DNA from: Daedaleopsis sinensis
Taxonomy: Eukaryota; Basidiomycota; Agaricomycetes; Polyporales; Polyporaceae
Reading direction: 5' to 3'
Assembly: GCA_033807695.1 (NCBI GenBank)
Contig: CM066309.1
Location: 1,674,001 to 1,738,000 of the forward strand
Length of the DNA stretch: 64,000 nt
Shown piece after piece: positions 34,501-44,152 of this stretch. The notes beneath the pieces were generated by a model. It was not told where the DNA came from. It searched no databases and saw nothing but the letters and a program-made list of their open reading frames with translations. Both the position numbers and the translations under genes were made by a program. Each line of letters opens with the position of its first letter. Position 1 is the first letter of the stretch.

Positions 34501-36220
34501 CGCTGCACCTACAACTGTCAAAGTAGATGGACTGCCTGAGAATGTGGTTCCTTTGACCCACTCAAAGCGCAAAGTCAAGTGCAAGATGCCAAATGGACGT
34601 ATTCTTGAGATTGAGAGAGACCAAGTCCCAGTTGTACCCAACTTTGCAATGACTGACTTTGCTTCACAAGGCTGTATATGGCCATTCAATGTATGTGATC
34701 TACAAAACTGCAGATCCCACCAGTCAGTCTACACTTGTCTGTCTCGGGGTTTAACTCTTGATGGAACTATAATTGTTCAAGCATTTGACTCTAACAAACT
34801 GACCGGGGGAATAGCAGGCAGTCTTAGGCAAGAGTTCCGTGAGTTAGAGTTACTTGACGAGATCACCAAGCTACAATACTTGGGTAAAATTCCCCCACAT
34901 GTGGTGGGTATAACTCGCAATGAACTTATCCATTCATTCAGGTGTTGGAAGGGAGAGAAGTTTGTGCCTAAGACTGTGCATAGTGCAATCCAGTGGAGTA
35001 ACAAAGATCCATTCCCATTGAACCTGGTCACTGAAGACAGCCCATGGACTGTGATCAAACAATCTAAGGCGGACCCAGATGCGAGCAAGCAAGCGGCCAT
35101 GAAACGTGATACAACAAATTTTGTCAGTGCGAAAGGAACTCAGGCATTAAATAATGTCAGCAATGCAGCAACCCAGCAGAGTGCCAAACGTAAACATTCC
35201 ATAGAAGAGGATGAGATAGACAACACATCAAAGAAAAAGGTTAGACAGATCAAAGCCTTGAATATGCACCCCAAAGGTAATATCTTTAGAGGAATCCCTT
35301 GGGACAAGGACAATTGGAGTTGTGCGTATGATAGCATGTTGACTATACTTCTATCAGTGTACGCTGAGTCCCCTGATGCTTGGAGAACAGAAGCATCTCC
35401 GCAAAGTGAAGTGCTTCTTAAGCTGGAGCAGGTATTCCAGCAATCTCTGGCCACACCGCCGACGATGAGCCTCATTCAGGCTAGAAATCACATTAGAGAT
35501 ATGCTCGGTTGTGAGAATCCTGAGTTAGCTGCACGAGGGAAGGCTTATACTGATCTTTATGAGCTAGCTGAGAGACTACTGGCAGTAGATGAAGATGTCC
35601 TAAGCAAGACTAACATTTGCCGCCGTTGCGATTATAAGTCTGATGAGAATCATTCATCACAAATAATGTGGACATGTATAGAGAACACATGGAAGAATAA
35701 TCCAGAGAAGTTGGGTACATACAAAGGTAAGACAACATCAAAATGGATACATGCATTAAGAACACATCGCAGAGAAACTCCTTGCCCCCACTGCCATCAT
35801 CCAATGCTAAGATATAGGGAGTACAATGCTCGGCCTCCTTTTATCTCATTTATCATTGATGGGCACAAAATGCGCTTGGACCATCAGATTGTCTTCCCTG
35901 AAGTAGATCAGATGTATCGACTCTGCGGAGTAGTTTACATCTCTACGGGAGAGCTCACCAAACACTTTGTATGTAAAATAATTGACAAGTCAGGAGATGT
36001 ATGGTTTCATGACGGCGCTCTCCCAGGTAATATGGGTGAGAATGTTACATATAGTGATAACATCATCCACCTACCTTATCAAAAGCTACAAGCCATCAAG
36101 AAGGAGTATGTGATGACTCTAGCAGTTTATACTAGACTGTAATATATCATTTCTTATAAAACCCTTGTATATACATATGATAATTAATGTATTCTAACGC
36201 ACTCGCCCACATCACTCATC
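28000..36220 (+). mobile_element. Helitron (rolling-circle transposon), ends approximate
   Basis: Defined by the giant Rep-helicase gene it contains. Boundaries are approximate: the left end is somewhere between the 27741 stop and about 28540, and the right end lies between the 36142 stop and the polypurine tract at 36262. I could not recognise a clear 5'-TC or a 3' hairpin with CTRR. A+T content is visibly higher than in neighbouring genes, consistent with a separate origin. Confidence 0.65.
28649..36142 (+). CDS. Helitron Rep-helicase with C-terminal USP-like peptidase
   Basis: The main frame (29063-36142, 2359 codons, no ATG at its start) is open throughout. An upstream frame (first ATG 28649) joins it in phase if 28975-29049 is an intron (GTACTC...TTTCAG). 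Numbering by the main frame: a SAP-like helical pair near 15-50; CxxC-containing N-terminal region; Rep nuclease with HUH as LHLHML near 659 and the two tyrosines in AYVADYITK near 871; acidic linker; PIF1-like helicase with GGMAGTGKS near 1447, DEVSM near 1526 and AGDFAQLPP. The last 280 residues look like a ubiquitin-specific peptidase: Cys box NWSCAYDSML near 2083, CxxC pairs near 2185 and 2240 as in a USP zinc finger, and His box KHFVCKIID...GDVWFHDG near 2299. Rep and helicase drive rolling-circle transposition; the peptidase might protect the protein from ubiquitin-dependent turnover. All core catalytic residues look intact. Confidence 0.9.
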
Positions 36221-36261
36221 AATCGTACCGTGCCAGACCTGGCCTTCTTCTCCACAAGTGC

Positions 36262-36275
36262 AAGTGGGGGGGAGG
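36262..36275 (+). promoter_or_regulatory. Polypurine tract before second LTR
   Basis: AAGTGGGGGGGAGG, identical to the 14-mer at 4731-4744, immediately before a TGATG LTR start. It shows that about 100 bp or less of internal retrotransposon sequence survives left of the LTR. Confidence 0.8.
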
Positions 36276-37182
36276 TGATGAGCCTCAGGACCAGCTAGGC
36301 CCCGGAAACACCACGCAGCCCATCACTATTCGCGCCCGTCAGTCAATTCACGCAGTATGAAGACGAGCGGCTTCACAAGGAAGGCGAGCGACTACCGAAG
36401 GAGCGAGTACGGAGACATGCCATTCCAAGGGTCGAAGGAGCCGATGCCGAGCTGCCGGCGGCTGACCGAGGTCGCCAGAGCTCTAGCCAGGACAGAGGAG
36501 GCGATCGATCGAGGGTCTGGTCTAGGCGACCGCCACGGAGTCCAGCAATTGGTACGAAGGTCGTCGGAAGAGGCCCGGAAGACAAGGGAGTGAGGGGGAC
36601 GGCCTTCCGAGGCCTATGAAGACGAGCGGATGGACTTCAGACGCGATCACGTGGTGACGCGCCACAAGACTAAGCGCTCTCGTGACCGCGGATGCAAGTC
36701 GAGCGGCGACGTGATAGGCTCGGTGCAAACACCTACCTAACCACCGGAGTGCGCCGTAGGGGCTCAGGAGAGGAGGATCGCGACGTGAGCGTGGGAGGAG
36801 CAGGGTTTCCTATGATTGGACGATTGGTAGGATAGTTGTAGTTTATTTGGTGACGATTTGTACAGTATATAAGCCAGCGGGATTGCGGCCCAGCAAAGCA
36901 GCGCAGTAGCTCCAGAGATCGAGTCCGAGTCCAAGAATCATCTAGTCGACACTCAATTGAAGACCGTCCATCTTCAAACCTCCTCTTGCAGACTAGCCTC
37001 ACCCACGGAAGTTGCTTGACTTCCATCTGAAGTTGCTCAACTTCCTTGTCTATCGTCGACGGGCTACGTGAAGAAGAGCGACTACACCGGGAACCTGTCC
37101 TCCACCTCGCACCCTACTAGGTAGCTGATCTCGTGCTCGTTTGGGTGTGTGTTTCGCCCAGCGACCCAGAGTTACCCCATCA
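36276..37182 (+). repeat. LTR (907 bp) of a truncated gypsy-type element
   Basis: It begins TGATG and ends CATCA, a perfect 5-bp terminal inverted repeat, directly after a polypurine tract, so this is a 3' LTR. A TATA box at 36866-36873 sits where U3 promoters lie. Short frames inside are not genes. No second LTR or pol is found to the left, where the Helitron sits instead, so the element is truncated. Only one end is present, so a target-site duplication cannot be checked. GAAGTTGCTTGACTTCC (about 37014-37030) resembles the start of the sequence after the other polypurine tract (GAAGTCGCTTGAC). Confidence 0.8.
36866..36873 (+). promoter_or_regulatory. TATA box inside LTR
   Basis: TATATAAG at about two thirds of the LTR length, followed by GC-rich sequence; typical of a U3/R border promoter. 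Confidence 0.55.
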
Positions 37183-37212
37183 ACGAATGACGCACCCACT
37201 GAACAACTTTTA

Positions 37213-37723
37213 GGACAACGTTGAGCCGCGAGTGTGGCACATGCCTTTTGGCCGCAACTCGACCGTCAACATCTCCCACCACGACGAGATCATGGGAGTC
37301 TGGCAGCGCACGGGTCTGCCGGACTATATTCACGCGTGGTCCCCGACGCGCGCGGATTGGCGGGAGTTCCAAATCACCGAGGACATCCCAGTGGCTGGCT
37401 TCACGTTGTTGGTTAGATTGCCTGCTCTGGATGGCCTGCCGCACTTCGCCGTCGAGGTCTATGCGCACCACAACGGATCTGCCAAAGCTCTCCCGTCAGC
37501 CCACATCCCGCGCAAGTCTACGACAGCCACCGCGACCGAAGCCAGCCCCGCGACGTCCAAGACCAAGAAAGGGAAGGCAGCATCCCGGGGTGGTGGCCGC
37601 CGCGCTCGCTCTTGGGGTGCCGGACATTCTGCCGTTCAAGGAGACCTCTCCGAGATGGTGCCCACGCTGTCTGCGGCGACGGGTGCGCATGGTACCTCCG
37701 ACGCCTCCGACTGGTTTTTCTGA
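37213..37723 (+). pseudogene. 3' exon of a host gene cut by the LTR
   Basis: An open exon begins after a TTTTAG acceptor only 30 bp past the LTR and ends at TGA 37721-37723 (170 codons). The encoded segment (NVEPRVWHMPFGRNSTVN...) reads like genuine protein with a Lys/Ala/Gly-rich tail, but no ATG or upstream exon exists before the LTR. The 5' part was probably separated by the retrotransposon or Helitron insertion. No family recognised. Initiation from the LTR promoter at 36866 could still transcribe it. Confidence 0.5.
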
Positions 37724-38307
37724 GGGTAAGCCTACTTCGTCGTGTTCCCTACCCATCTGACAAGCAAGCTCCCAGCGATCGCGCGCCAGGTATGGGCACA
37801 AACGCCACTCGTTCAACATGGACTACATGATGCCTTGTTTCATATATTTCCTAATAATTGTTACCGTACATCCTGTTCTGCATTTGCACTCCCGGACATG
37901 TATCTCAATGGTATGGCACGATAGTTGCCACGGCCGTGTGGCCTTCTTTTATCGCTGCAGGAAGTTACTTTGCAAACACTGAAGAAAAACGAACGTCGCC
38001 GCAAACCGCACCTGACGCGAGGCCCCAGGAAGCGCGTGACCGATACTGACCGCCACGTCGACATTGATTTAGGACATGACGACGAGAAGGCGCGTGCACA
38101 TCCGAGATCGGATATCGTAGGGATTTAGGCACGATCGGGAAAACATGCTATTCGTTACGCGAGCTCGATGACGCCCGCGACGAAGGAGAGAACAAGCCCA
38201 TGAGTCAGGTCAGTACTTTGACCTCCCACTATCCGTATATCCCTCACTAACCTACCCATCCCTCCCCGCACCCGCATTGCTCATACCGTTGTCACACCTC
38301 GCTCACT

Positions 38308-39223
38308 ATGGGGTTTGAACTGGCTCGTTACCACGAAATCACGCGTCTATGGGCCGCACACCCAACTCGGACGGCGAGCGACGACGACGACGACGACGAG
38401 GACGACTGGGGCGATAGGGTGTGGCCGGTACAGTGGGGCCGTTTTGCGGCCGCGAGGGCCGACGCACAGCGGAATCCGGAACAGGTAGCTGACAAAATAT
38501 GCTCTTGGTACGCACCAGTTTAATAGACCGTCCTGCAGACAGACTTCGAAGCCTGGGCCGCCCTACCGCCTTGGGACCACTCCCTTGAAGCATATGCGGA
38601 TGATGTAGCACCTCAACGACCAAGTTGGTCCGCCAGAAGTGCCCGCCTCATCATCAACGAAACCGTCCCACGCCGGGACGCGGACATAGGGGACATACTA
38701 ATCCGAGTGGACATGGACTTCCTAGCGTATGAAAATGGCCGAGACATTCGGACCCGGGCGGTACGTCAGTTCGAAATCCGCCGCACGACTTCAGCACATG
38801 ATTTCAACCAGATTCCATTCCCCACCACCTTACACGCGACCGCGAGCTGGCAGGACGGGCCGCCAGCCGACCTGAGAATGCCAGACCTCGCGGACGGATT
38901 CCGCGAGGCCATGTATCAATTGGCAGCGATACTTCGATACTTTGCTCTCTCAAGTCACTCGCAGGAGATCGAGGAACAATGGTCGCGTTTCACACTGCTC
39001 GTCCTGGAAATCTGCCACGACATGCGTGTTGGAGACGCTTACCGCATGTGCTTGCTATGGATGGAGGCGCGAGCCTTCCTGCCGGTTAGTCCCATCTTGA
39101 CTGTCGACCACACCATACTGACATGACTGGCAGGCGCGTGCATTCCGAAATGGAGTGGTCCCGCCCTTGACCGATGAACTCGCGCGGTGGGCAGTTCAAG
39201 ACCTTGAGAGGGACGACAGTTGA
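38308..39223 (+). CDS. Protein of unknown function, 270 aa, 3 exons
   Basis: Exons 38308-38484, 38539-39084 and 39134-39223 join in frame (introns 54 and 49 nt), total 813 nt. An Asp run (DDDDDDEDDW) at about residues 25-34 separates an N-terminal helix from a mostly helical body. No domain, signal peptide or membrane span. The intron/exon quality suggests a real gene. Its products are similar in style to other small lineage-restricted proteins of such fungi; function unknown. Confidence 0.65.
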
Positions 39224-39714
39224 GCACGGTTGCTGATGTTGACGGAGTATATTGATGTTGAATGGCGTCATGTACTGTGTCCCGGATCCTGTATGCCAAC
39301 CGTTTTGATGTCGCTGACTCGTCCTAGAGACCCCTACGACTGGGAGCACTTATGAATATGACGCGCGACGATCGTATCATCTTGTAGAAATCATGCGCTA
39401 ATGAAAGCACACCAGACTGGACAAACGGCGCGCTTGAAAGGTCCGCACGTTTTATTGAGAACTTCGGAGAAAGCCAAGCTAACGTATGTAATACAGTATA
39501 GCTGCCTCGGAATGATGGTCATGGAGTCCATGGGCAAACGCACCCACGCCTGGGGCGTTGTGACCCGTCTACTCGGAAATACGCTCTTGCCACGCCTGTG
39601 TTACGACGTGCCCAGCACAGATCTCCAGGCTGCAATGCAGCATGTATATGAACCGGGAGCTCGTGTGTATCATGCGTAGAGCCCATACGCACGGACGGAG
39701 AATGGCCTTAACCG

Positions 39715-40556
39715 CCCTCGCACGCGACCTCTCCCTTCCCCTCGCCCTCGCACTCTGACTCTCGCTGGCCCTCGCGCTCTCCCTCTCCCTCGCCCTCGCA
39801 CTCGCACTGGCACTCTGACTGTCTGTCTCCCTCGCCCTCGCCCTCGCCCTCGCACTCGCACTCGCACTCGCGCCCGCACCCGCACCCGCACGCGCCCTCG
39901 CCCTCGCACCCGCACGCGCCCTCGCCCTCGCCCTCGCCCTCGCACTCGCACTCGCGCCCGCACCCGCACCCGCACGCGCCCTCGCCCTCGCACCCGCACG
40001 CGCCCTCGCCCTCGCACCCGCACCCGCACCCGCACCCGCACTCGCCCTCGCACGCGCCCTGCGCACTCGCACTCGCACCCGCACCCGCCCTTGCCCTCGC
40101 ACCCTGCGCACTCGCCCTGCGAACTCGCCCTCGCCCGCGCACTCGCCCTCGCACTCGCCCGCGCACGCGCCCTGCGCACTCGCCCGCGCACCCGCCCTCG
40201 CCCTCGCACGCGCACGCGCCCTGCGAACTCGCCCTCGCCCGCGCACTCGCCCTTGCCCTCGCACCCGCACTCGCCCTCGCACCCGCACTCGCCCTCGCAC
40301 CCGCACGCGCCCTGCGCACTCGCCCTCGCACCCTCGCACCCGCACTCGCCCTCGCACCCGCCCTCGCACCCGCACTCGCCCTCGCACCCGCACGCGCCCA
40401 GCGCACTCGCCCTCGCACCCGCACGCGCCCTCGCACTCGCCCTCGCACCCGCACGCGCACTCGCCCTCGCACCCGCACCCGCACTCGCCCTCGCACGCGC
40501 ACTCGCCCTCGCCCTCGCACGCGCCCTGCGCACTCGCCCTCGCAGGCGCACTCGCA
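39715..40556. repeat. GC-rich hexanucleotide satellite, about 840 bp
   Basis: Imperfect tandem 6-mers of the form CTCGCC, CTCGCA, CCCGCA and CACGCG. The plus strand is very C-rich with almost no G outside the CG step. Because the period is a multiple of three and no unit contains a stop, frames remain open on both strands (for example Arg-Val-Arg-Gly or Cys-Glu-Gly-Glu repeats on the minus strand), so the long frames here are artefacts. Higher-order repeats of 12, 18 and 30 bp are visible. It lies between the 270-aa and 107-aa genes. Confidence 0.9.
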
Positions 40557-40781
40557 GATGCTCGCGTCCGGGTCGTCGACCGCGCCGTGCCTGCAGATGA
40601 GCATCTGCGGGGGGTCGATGTCCGGTAGGTCGCCCACAGAGGACCGGTGGAGGTCGAGAGATGTTAGGAGTGCAGCACACGAAAGGAAGACGCGTCGGGC
40701 GCGCGCTCGAACGCGTCCCCGCGGAGTCTATTTTTGGGACGTGTTGAGCAAGGCCATCGGCATCGTGGTAGACTGCACTAG

Positions 40782-41333
40782 ATGACGACCATGGCCCTCG
40801 CGGTCGACGCCAAGTTGATATACGTAGGCGGCGCGGCTCGTGTTCTACGTATTATCATGACATATGCTGACTATTGGGCCTAGGTATTCGAGAGCATCTT
40901 CAAGATCTCGCCGAATGCGAGGCAAGAGCTGCGATGGAAGGAGTTTGTCAAGGTGAGCATCCGGGGAAACTTGAAGAGAATCGACTAACCCGGCGAATTG
41001 AAGGCTATGGCTGATCTGGGGTTCGAATATGACGAGGATGGGGGTGGTTCAGCAACGCGATTCAAACCTACAAGGCCAGAGGTGGCGAAGACTGCCTTTG
41101 TGAAGCACAAGGTAAGTAATGCGTGATTGTGGATGATGTGCGCTCGATTGTACTTACAATCGCGTGAGCAGATCGACAAGTTGACCGAGACTTGTCAAGA
41201 CAAGTACGTTGGTCGGATGAAAACGTGAATAGCCATAGGGACGTTAACATTTGTCTGCAGCCTGAAAACCGCCCTGTCGCGCGCGTATCAGTGGGACAAA
41301 ACGGACTTCGTCGTGAGGGCTATAACGACCTAA
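40782..41333 (+). CDS. Small HicA-like fold protein, 107 aa, 5 exons
   Basis: Exons 40782-40823, 40884-40952, 41004-41111, 41172-41203 and 41261-41333 total 324 nt in frame, all with GT-AG introns. The pattern RWKEFVKAMADLGFEYDEDG-GGSATRF followed by a basic/His segment and a C-terminal LSRAYQW resembles the C-terminal domain of basidiomycete proteins that look like the HicA/YcfA double-stranded-RNA-binding fold (F-x-M-x-x-x-GF ... GGSA-x-x-F ... H). In bacteria HicA is an mRNA interferase, but the fungal domain need not be toxic, and here the usual His-Pro-His motif is replaced by KHK. It could be a stand-alone gene or the 3' relic of a longer gene broken by the satellite. The family call is from memory of the pattern only. 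Confidence 0.45.
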
Positions 41334-41443
41334 GTCGCGCGCTGGATGAGAGAGATGATGTTCTGGGGGTTTACAATGTATTGCTTGATCTGATATAATA
41401 CGTGATTACATGACTTTCATTTTGATTAGACGTATCGTATGTT

Positions 41444-41478
41444 ATGACGTCACGCGTTTACTGACTTCGTAAGTAAAC
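41444..41478. promoter_or_regulatory. CRE-like palindrome and hairpin downstream of HicA-like gene
   Basis: TGACGTCA (41444-41451) is the consensus palindrome for CREB/ATF-type bZIP factors. GTTTACT/AGTAAAC arms at 41456-41462 and 41472-41478 could form a hairpin. Function is unknown; the palindrome could serve the monooxygenase gene downstream. Confidence 0.3.
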
Positions 41479-41663
41479 AGTCGCCTCGGGGTACCTGTGC
41501 CTGACATAATACCCCCCGGTGTCTCAACTAACTAGCGGAACGACGGCCGACTAGGTGGCGTAATCAGCAACTTCAAGAGCGACTAGATCGCTGGGAGCCG
41601 GTTGATGGGGTAGCAACGGGCCTGAGACCTCATCCCGGGCACATCTCTTCATCGCAACGCCAA

Positions 41664-41765
41664 GAGATGCGCCCGTGACGGGCGCATCTCCTGGGCTTGA
41701 TGGGGATCAGCGCGCCGGGGGCTTGCAAGTCCGAGCGGTTTAGAAACCGCGGGGCTTGCAAGCCC
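41664..41765. repeat. Dense palindromes upstream of monooxygenase copy 1
   Basis: A near-perfect palindrome at 41664-41690 (13-bp arms around one base; arm GAGATGCGCCCGT). Next, GCGGTTT/AAACCGC arms at 41735-41741 and 41744-41750, flanked by two copies of the palindrome GCTTGCAAG (about 41721 and 41754). They lie 60-160 bp before the ATG at 41824, where an inducible promoter would bind a dimeric regulator, but they could also be the relic of a small inverted-repeat element. Confidence 0.6.
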
Positions 41766-41823
41766 ATGTGTAGACGGCTCGCAAGCCATCCTTCAAATCA
41801 CCACGTCTACAGGAACGCAAACA

Positions 41824-43248
41824 ATGTCAAACTCTTCTAGTATGATGCCTATCCTCGTGGTATGTTTCGAACGTTGGACTCCTACTGAGGGGCTGAAGCT
41901 GGGCTGACGAGATTCGTCAGATTGGCGCGGGACCGTCAGGGCTAGCAGCAGCCCTCGCCTTGACTCAGAACGGGGTCCCTGTTCGCATCATCGACAAAGC
42001 TCTCGAGTTTCATCAGGCTTCCCGAGGAACTGGTCTGCAGGTTAGCCAACATGTTCACGGGTGAGTTTGTGCGGCTGACTTAAATTGCACAGCCGCGGAC
42101 GTTGGAATTCTTCTGCATGTTCGGAATAGTTGATGACATACGACGGAATGCTCATCCTTTCCTTCCTATGCGATCCTACAAGCTCCCCGGGGGCACAGAG
42201 CCCATCAAGACCTGGATGATGTTCGATAGTCTGGAACCAACCCCAGATCGTCCTGAGGCGAGGCGGCATATTATATGATTCATTGATACTCGTCTTACCG
42301 TCATCGCAGAACACTACCGTTTCCCTGAGCCAGTATCTGACAGAGGGAGTCTTCCGCGACCACCTGGCGAAGTACGGTGTTCATGTAGAGCTAGGAACTG
42401 AACCCACGTCGAAAGAGCAAGACCACGACGGAGTTACGGTGACTGTGAAGAAGGCCGGCGCAGATGGAGCGGAGAAGGTTGAAACCATCCGGGCTGCGTA
42501 TGTCCTAGGGGCCGACGGCGCCAGAGGTGAGATCTGGATAATGTGCACCGAGAACCGAATCTGTACTCACACGCTTGCCGTGACTCATCCTCAGGCTTCA
42601 CTCGGAAAGCCATCGGTGCGACATTCGAAGGTCAAACCAAAGAAGGCGATGGACAAGTGTGGACCGATGCTGAGGTCGAGGGACTCTCTTCAGACGTGAG
42701 TACCCTAAAACCCAGTCATTGCGCTGGTAACTTGCTTACACCATAAACACCAATAGTACTGGAACATCTGGACACAACCCGGCAAGTTCACGTACGTATC
42801 TGACATTGCGGTTATCGCGAGAGTCGGTGTTGATCTTAGCATACTGGATAGAATCACCATGCGACCTAAGCGGGATGCCGGGCACTTCCATGCCGGCATT
42901 GCTGGCCAGAACTTCGACCCGGTCGACCTAGTTGACCCCGTGAAGTTCGTCGAGTTCGTTCGCGAGAACACTGGACGCAAGGATATAGTATTCAAGAAAC
43001 TCAACTCGACAACATACTGGAAGTTAGTTTCAACCATTCTCATTGTTAATCCATGTCAATAGGCCCAAGATGAGGATGTTGAACAAATTCTCCGAGGGAC
43101 GTGTGTTCATTTCCGGAGGTATGAGATCTAAACTTACCATAGTCACGTACGAAGCTCATGCCACATGACAGATGCGGCATGGCACGTGCACTCTCCGACA
43201 GGCCGTCAACAACTTCTATTGCTCTGCTACTGGCCTTTGACCAGCTGA
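41824..43248 (+). pseudogene. FAD-dependent aromatic monooxygenase, truncated copy
   Basis: Nine exons mirror the intact copy downstream: lengths 36, 120, 165, 217, 101, 35, 171 and 56 nt against 33, 120, 165, 211, 101, 35, 171 and 56. Visible motifs are the FAD dinucleotide fold IGAGPSGLAAALAL, the VLGADGARG motif and ISGDAAWHVHSPTG. In the ninth exon an extra Trp codon appears, homology is lost after HSPTG, and a stop follows at 43246-43248. The end of the FAD domain and the whole C-terminal thioredoxin-like domain are missing. The third intron begins with GC (42258). The remains could still be spliced, but an active enzyme is unlikely. It is clearly a tandem duplicate that decayed from its 3' end. 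Confidence 0.8.
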
Positions 43249-44152
43249 CTGCCCATAGGCCGGAGCGAAGCGATGGCGCCACTTGTGGACGTTGAGGAAT
43301 GTTGTATGGGAGCAAGGGATAAATCTCGCCCGACTAGCCCAGCTGGACGTGCCGGTCAGGAATCGACTTGAACGACTCATAAGTAAGTAAGCGCTAATAG
43401 TGAACCGTTCAGGCTAACCTTACTTATGTTTCTAACTCCGCCAAGCGCCTCCTCCTCTTGACATCAAACCACCGCCTGGTATAACAGACTCTAGGATATC
43501 ACTAGCATAAGTTCGGGCGACAGTGGTTTACCAATTCCCAGTGCTCAACATTCTACACCGGGATCAAGCTCAAGTTCCGAGACTCGGGATTCGGGTCGTA
43601 GCAAGGCGCGTGGTGAGAATTGCCGGCCCTATACTCGCCTTGTGAGTCACAATCCATTTAGTTCCTTTACACCCGTTGGCTAATGACACACCTTATGCTG
43701 CACAGCGCCTCAAACATGTCAGGGCATGTCAAGCATTGAAACTCGGGGACACAACTATCCGTGCCTGCATTTCTCAGGGTGCGGTTCTCGCCAGTCGCAC
43801 TTGGAACTCGCGCTACCTCGATCGAACCTACGGTGAGTGGCCGCCTCTGTGAACGCTCAACCTTACCCGCATAGCTACATCGCAAGACGCGCGACGTGAC
43901 ATGTGGCCACGGTGTATTTCAAGACTGTGGGATTCCTTCGATTAATAGGAACAACTCGGCGAGTTCAAACTCCTCGTCGGACGGCAATGTGGGGCAAACG
44001 TTCCTGGTTCTTCTCGTTGCACGGAGTCCGGTGTGGGGTGCGACGTTAGCATTAACGCTGTGAGTTCTATAAAGGTTGAGAGGTAGAGGTCAGTTTAATC
44101 ATAATTCCTCCATATCGCTCACGCTCTTCAGAGTACCAATCAAGTGAAACTC
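43249..44152. other. Spacer between monooxygenase copies
   Basis: No gene recognised. Short frames here do not match the missing C-terminal part of copy 1, so the 3' end of that copy was replaced or deleted rather than just frameshifted. The last 100 bp should hold the promoter of the intact copy. Confidence 0.4.

Noticed and set aside
36357..36593. Frames inside the LTR
   Set aside because: Short, overlapping on both strands, and within a sequence defined as an LTR by its ends, tract and TATA box.
39569..40680. Long open frames (up to 336 codons) over the hexamer satellite on both strands
   Set aside because: They consist only of Arg/Val/Gly, Cys/Glu/Gly or Ala/Arg repeats produced by the 6-bp period; there is no codon bias, no splice logic and equal openness on both strands.
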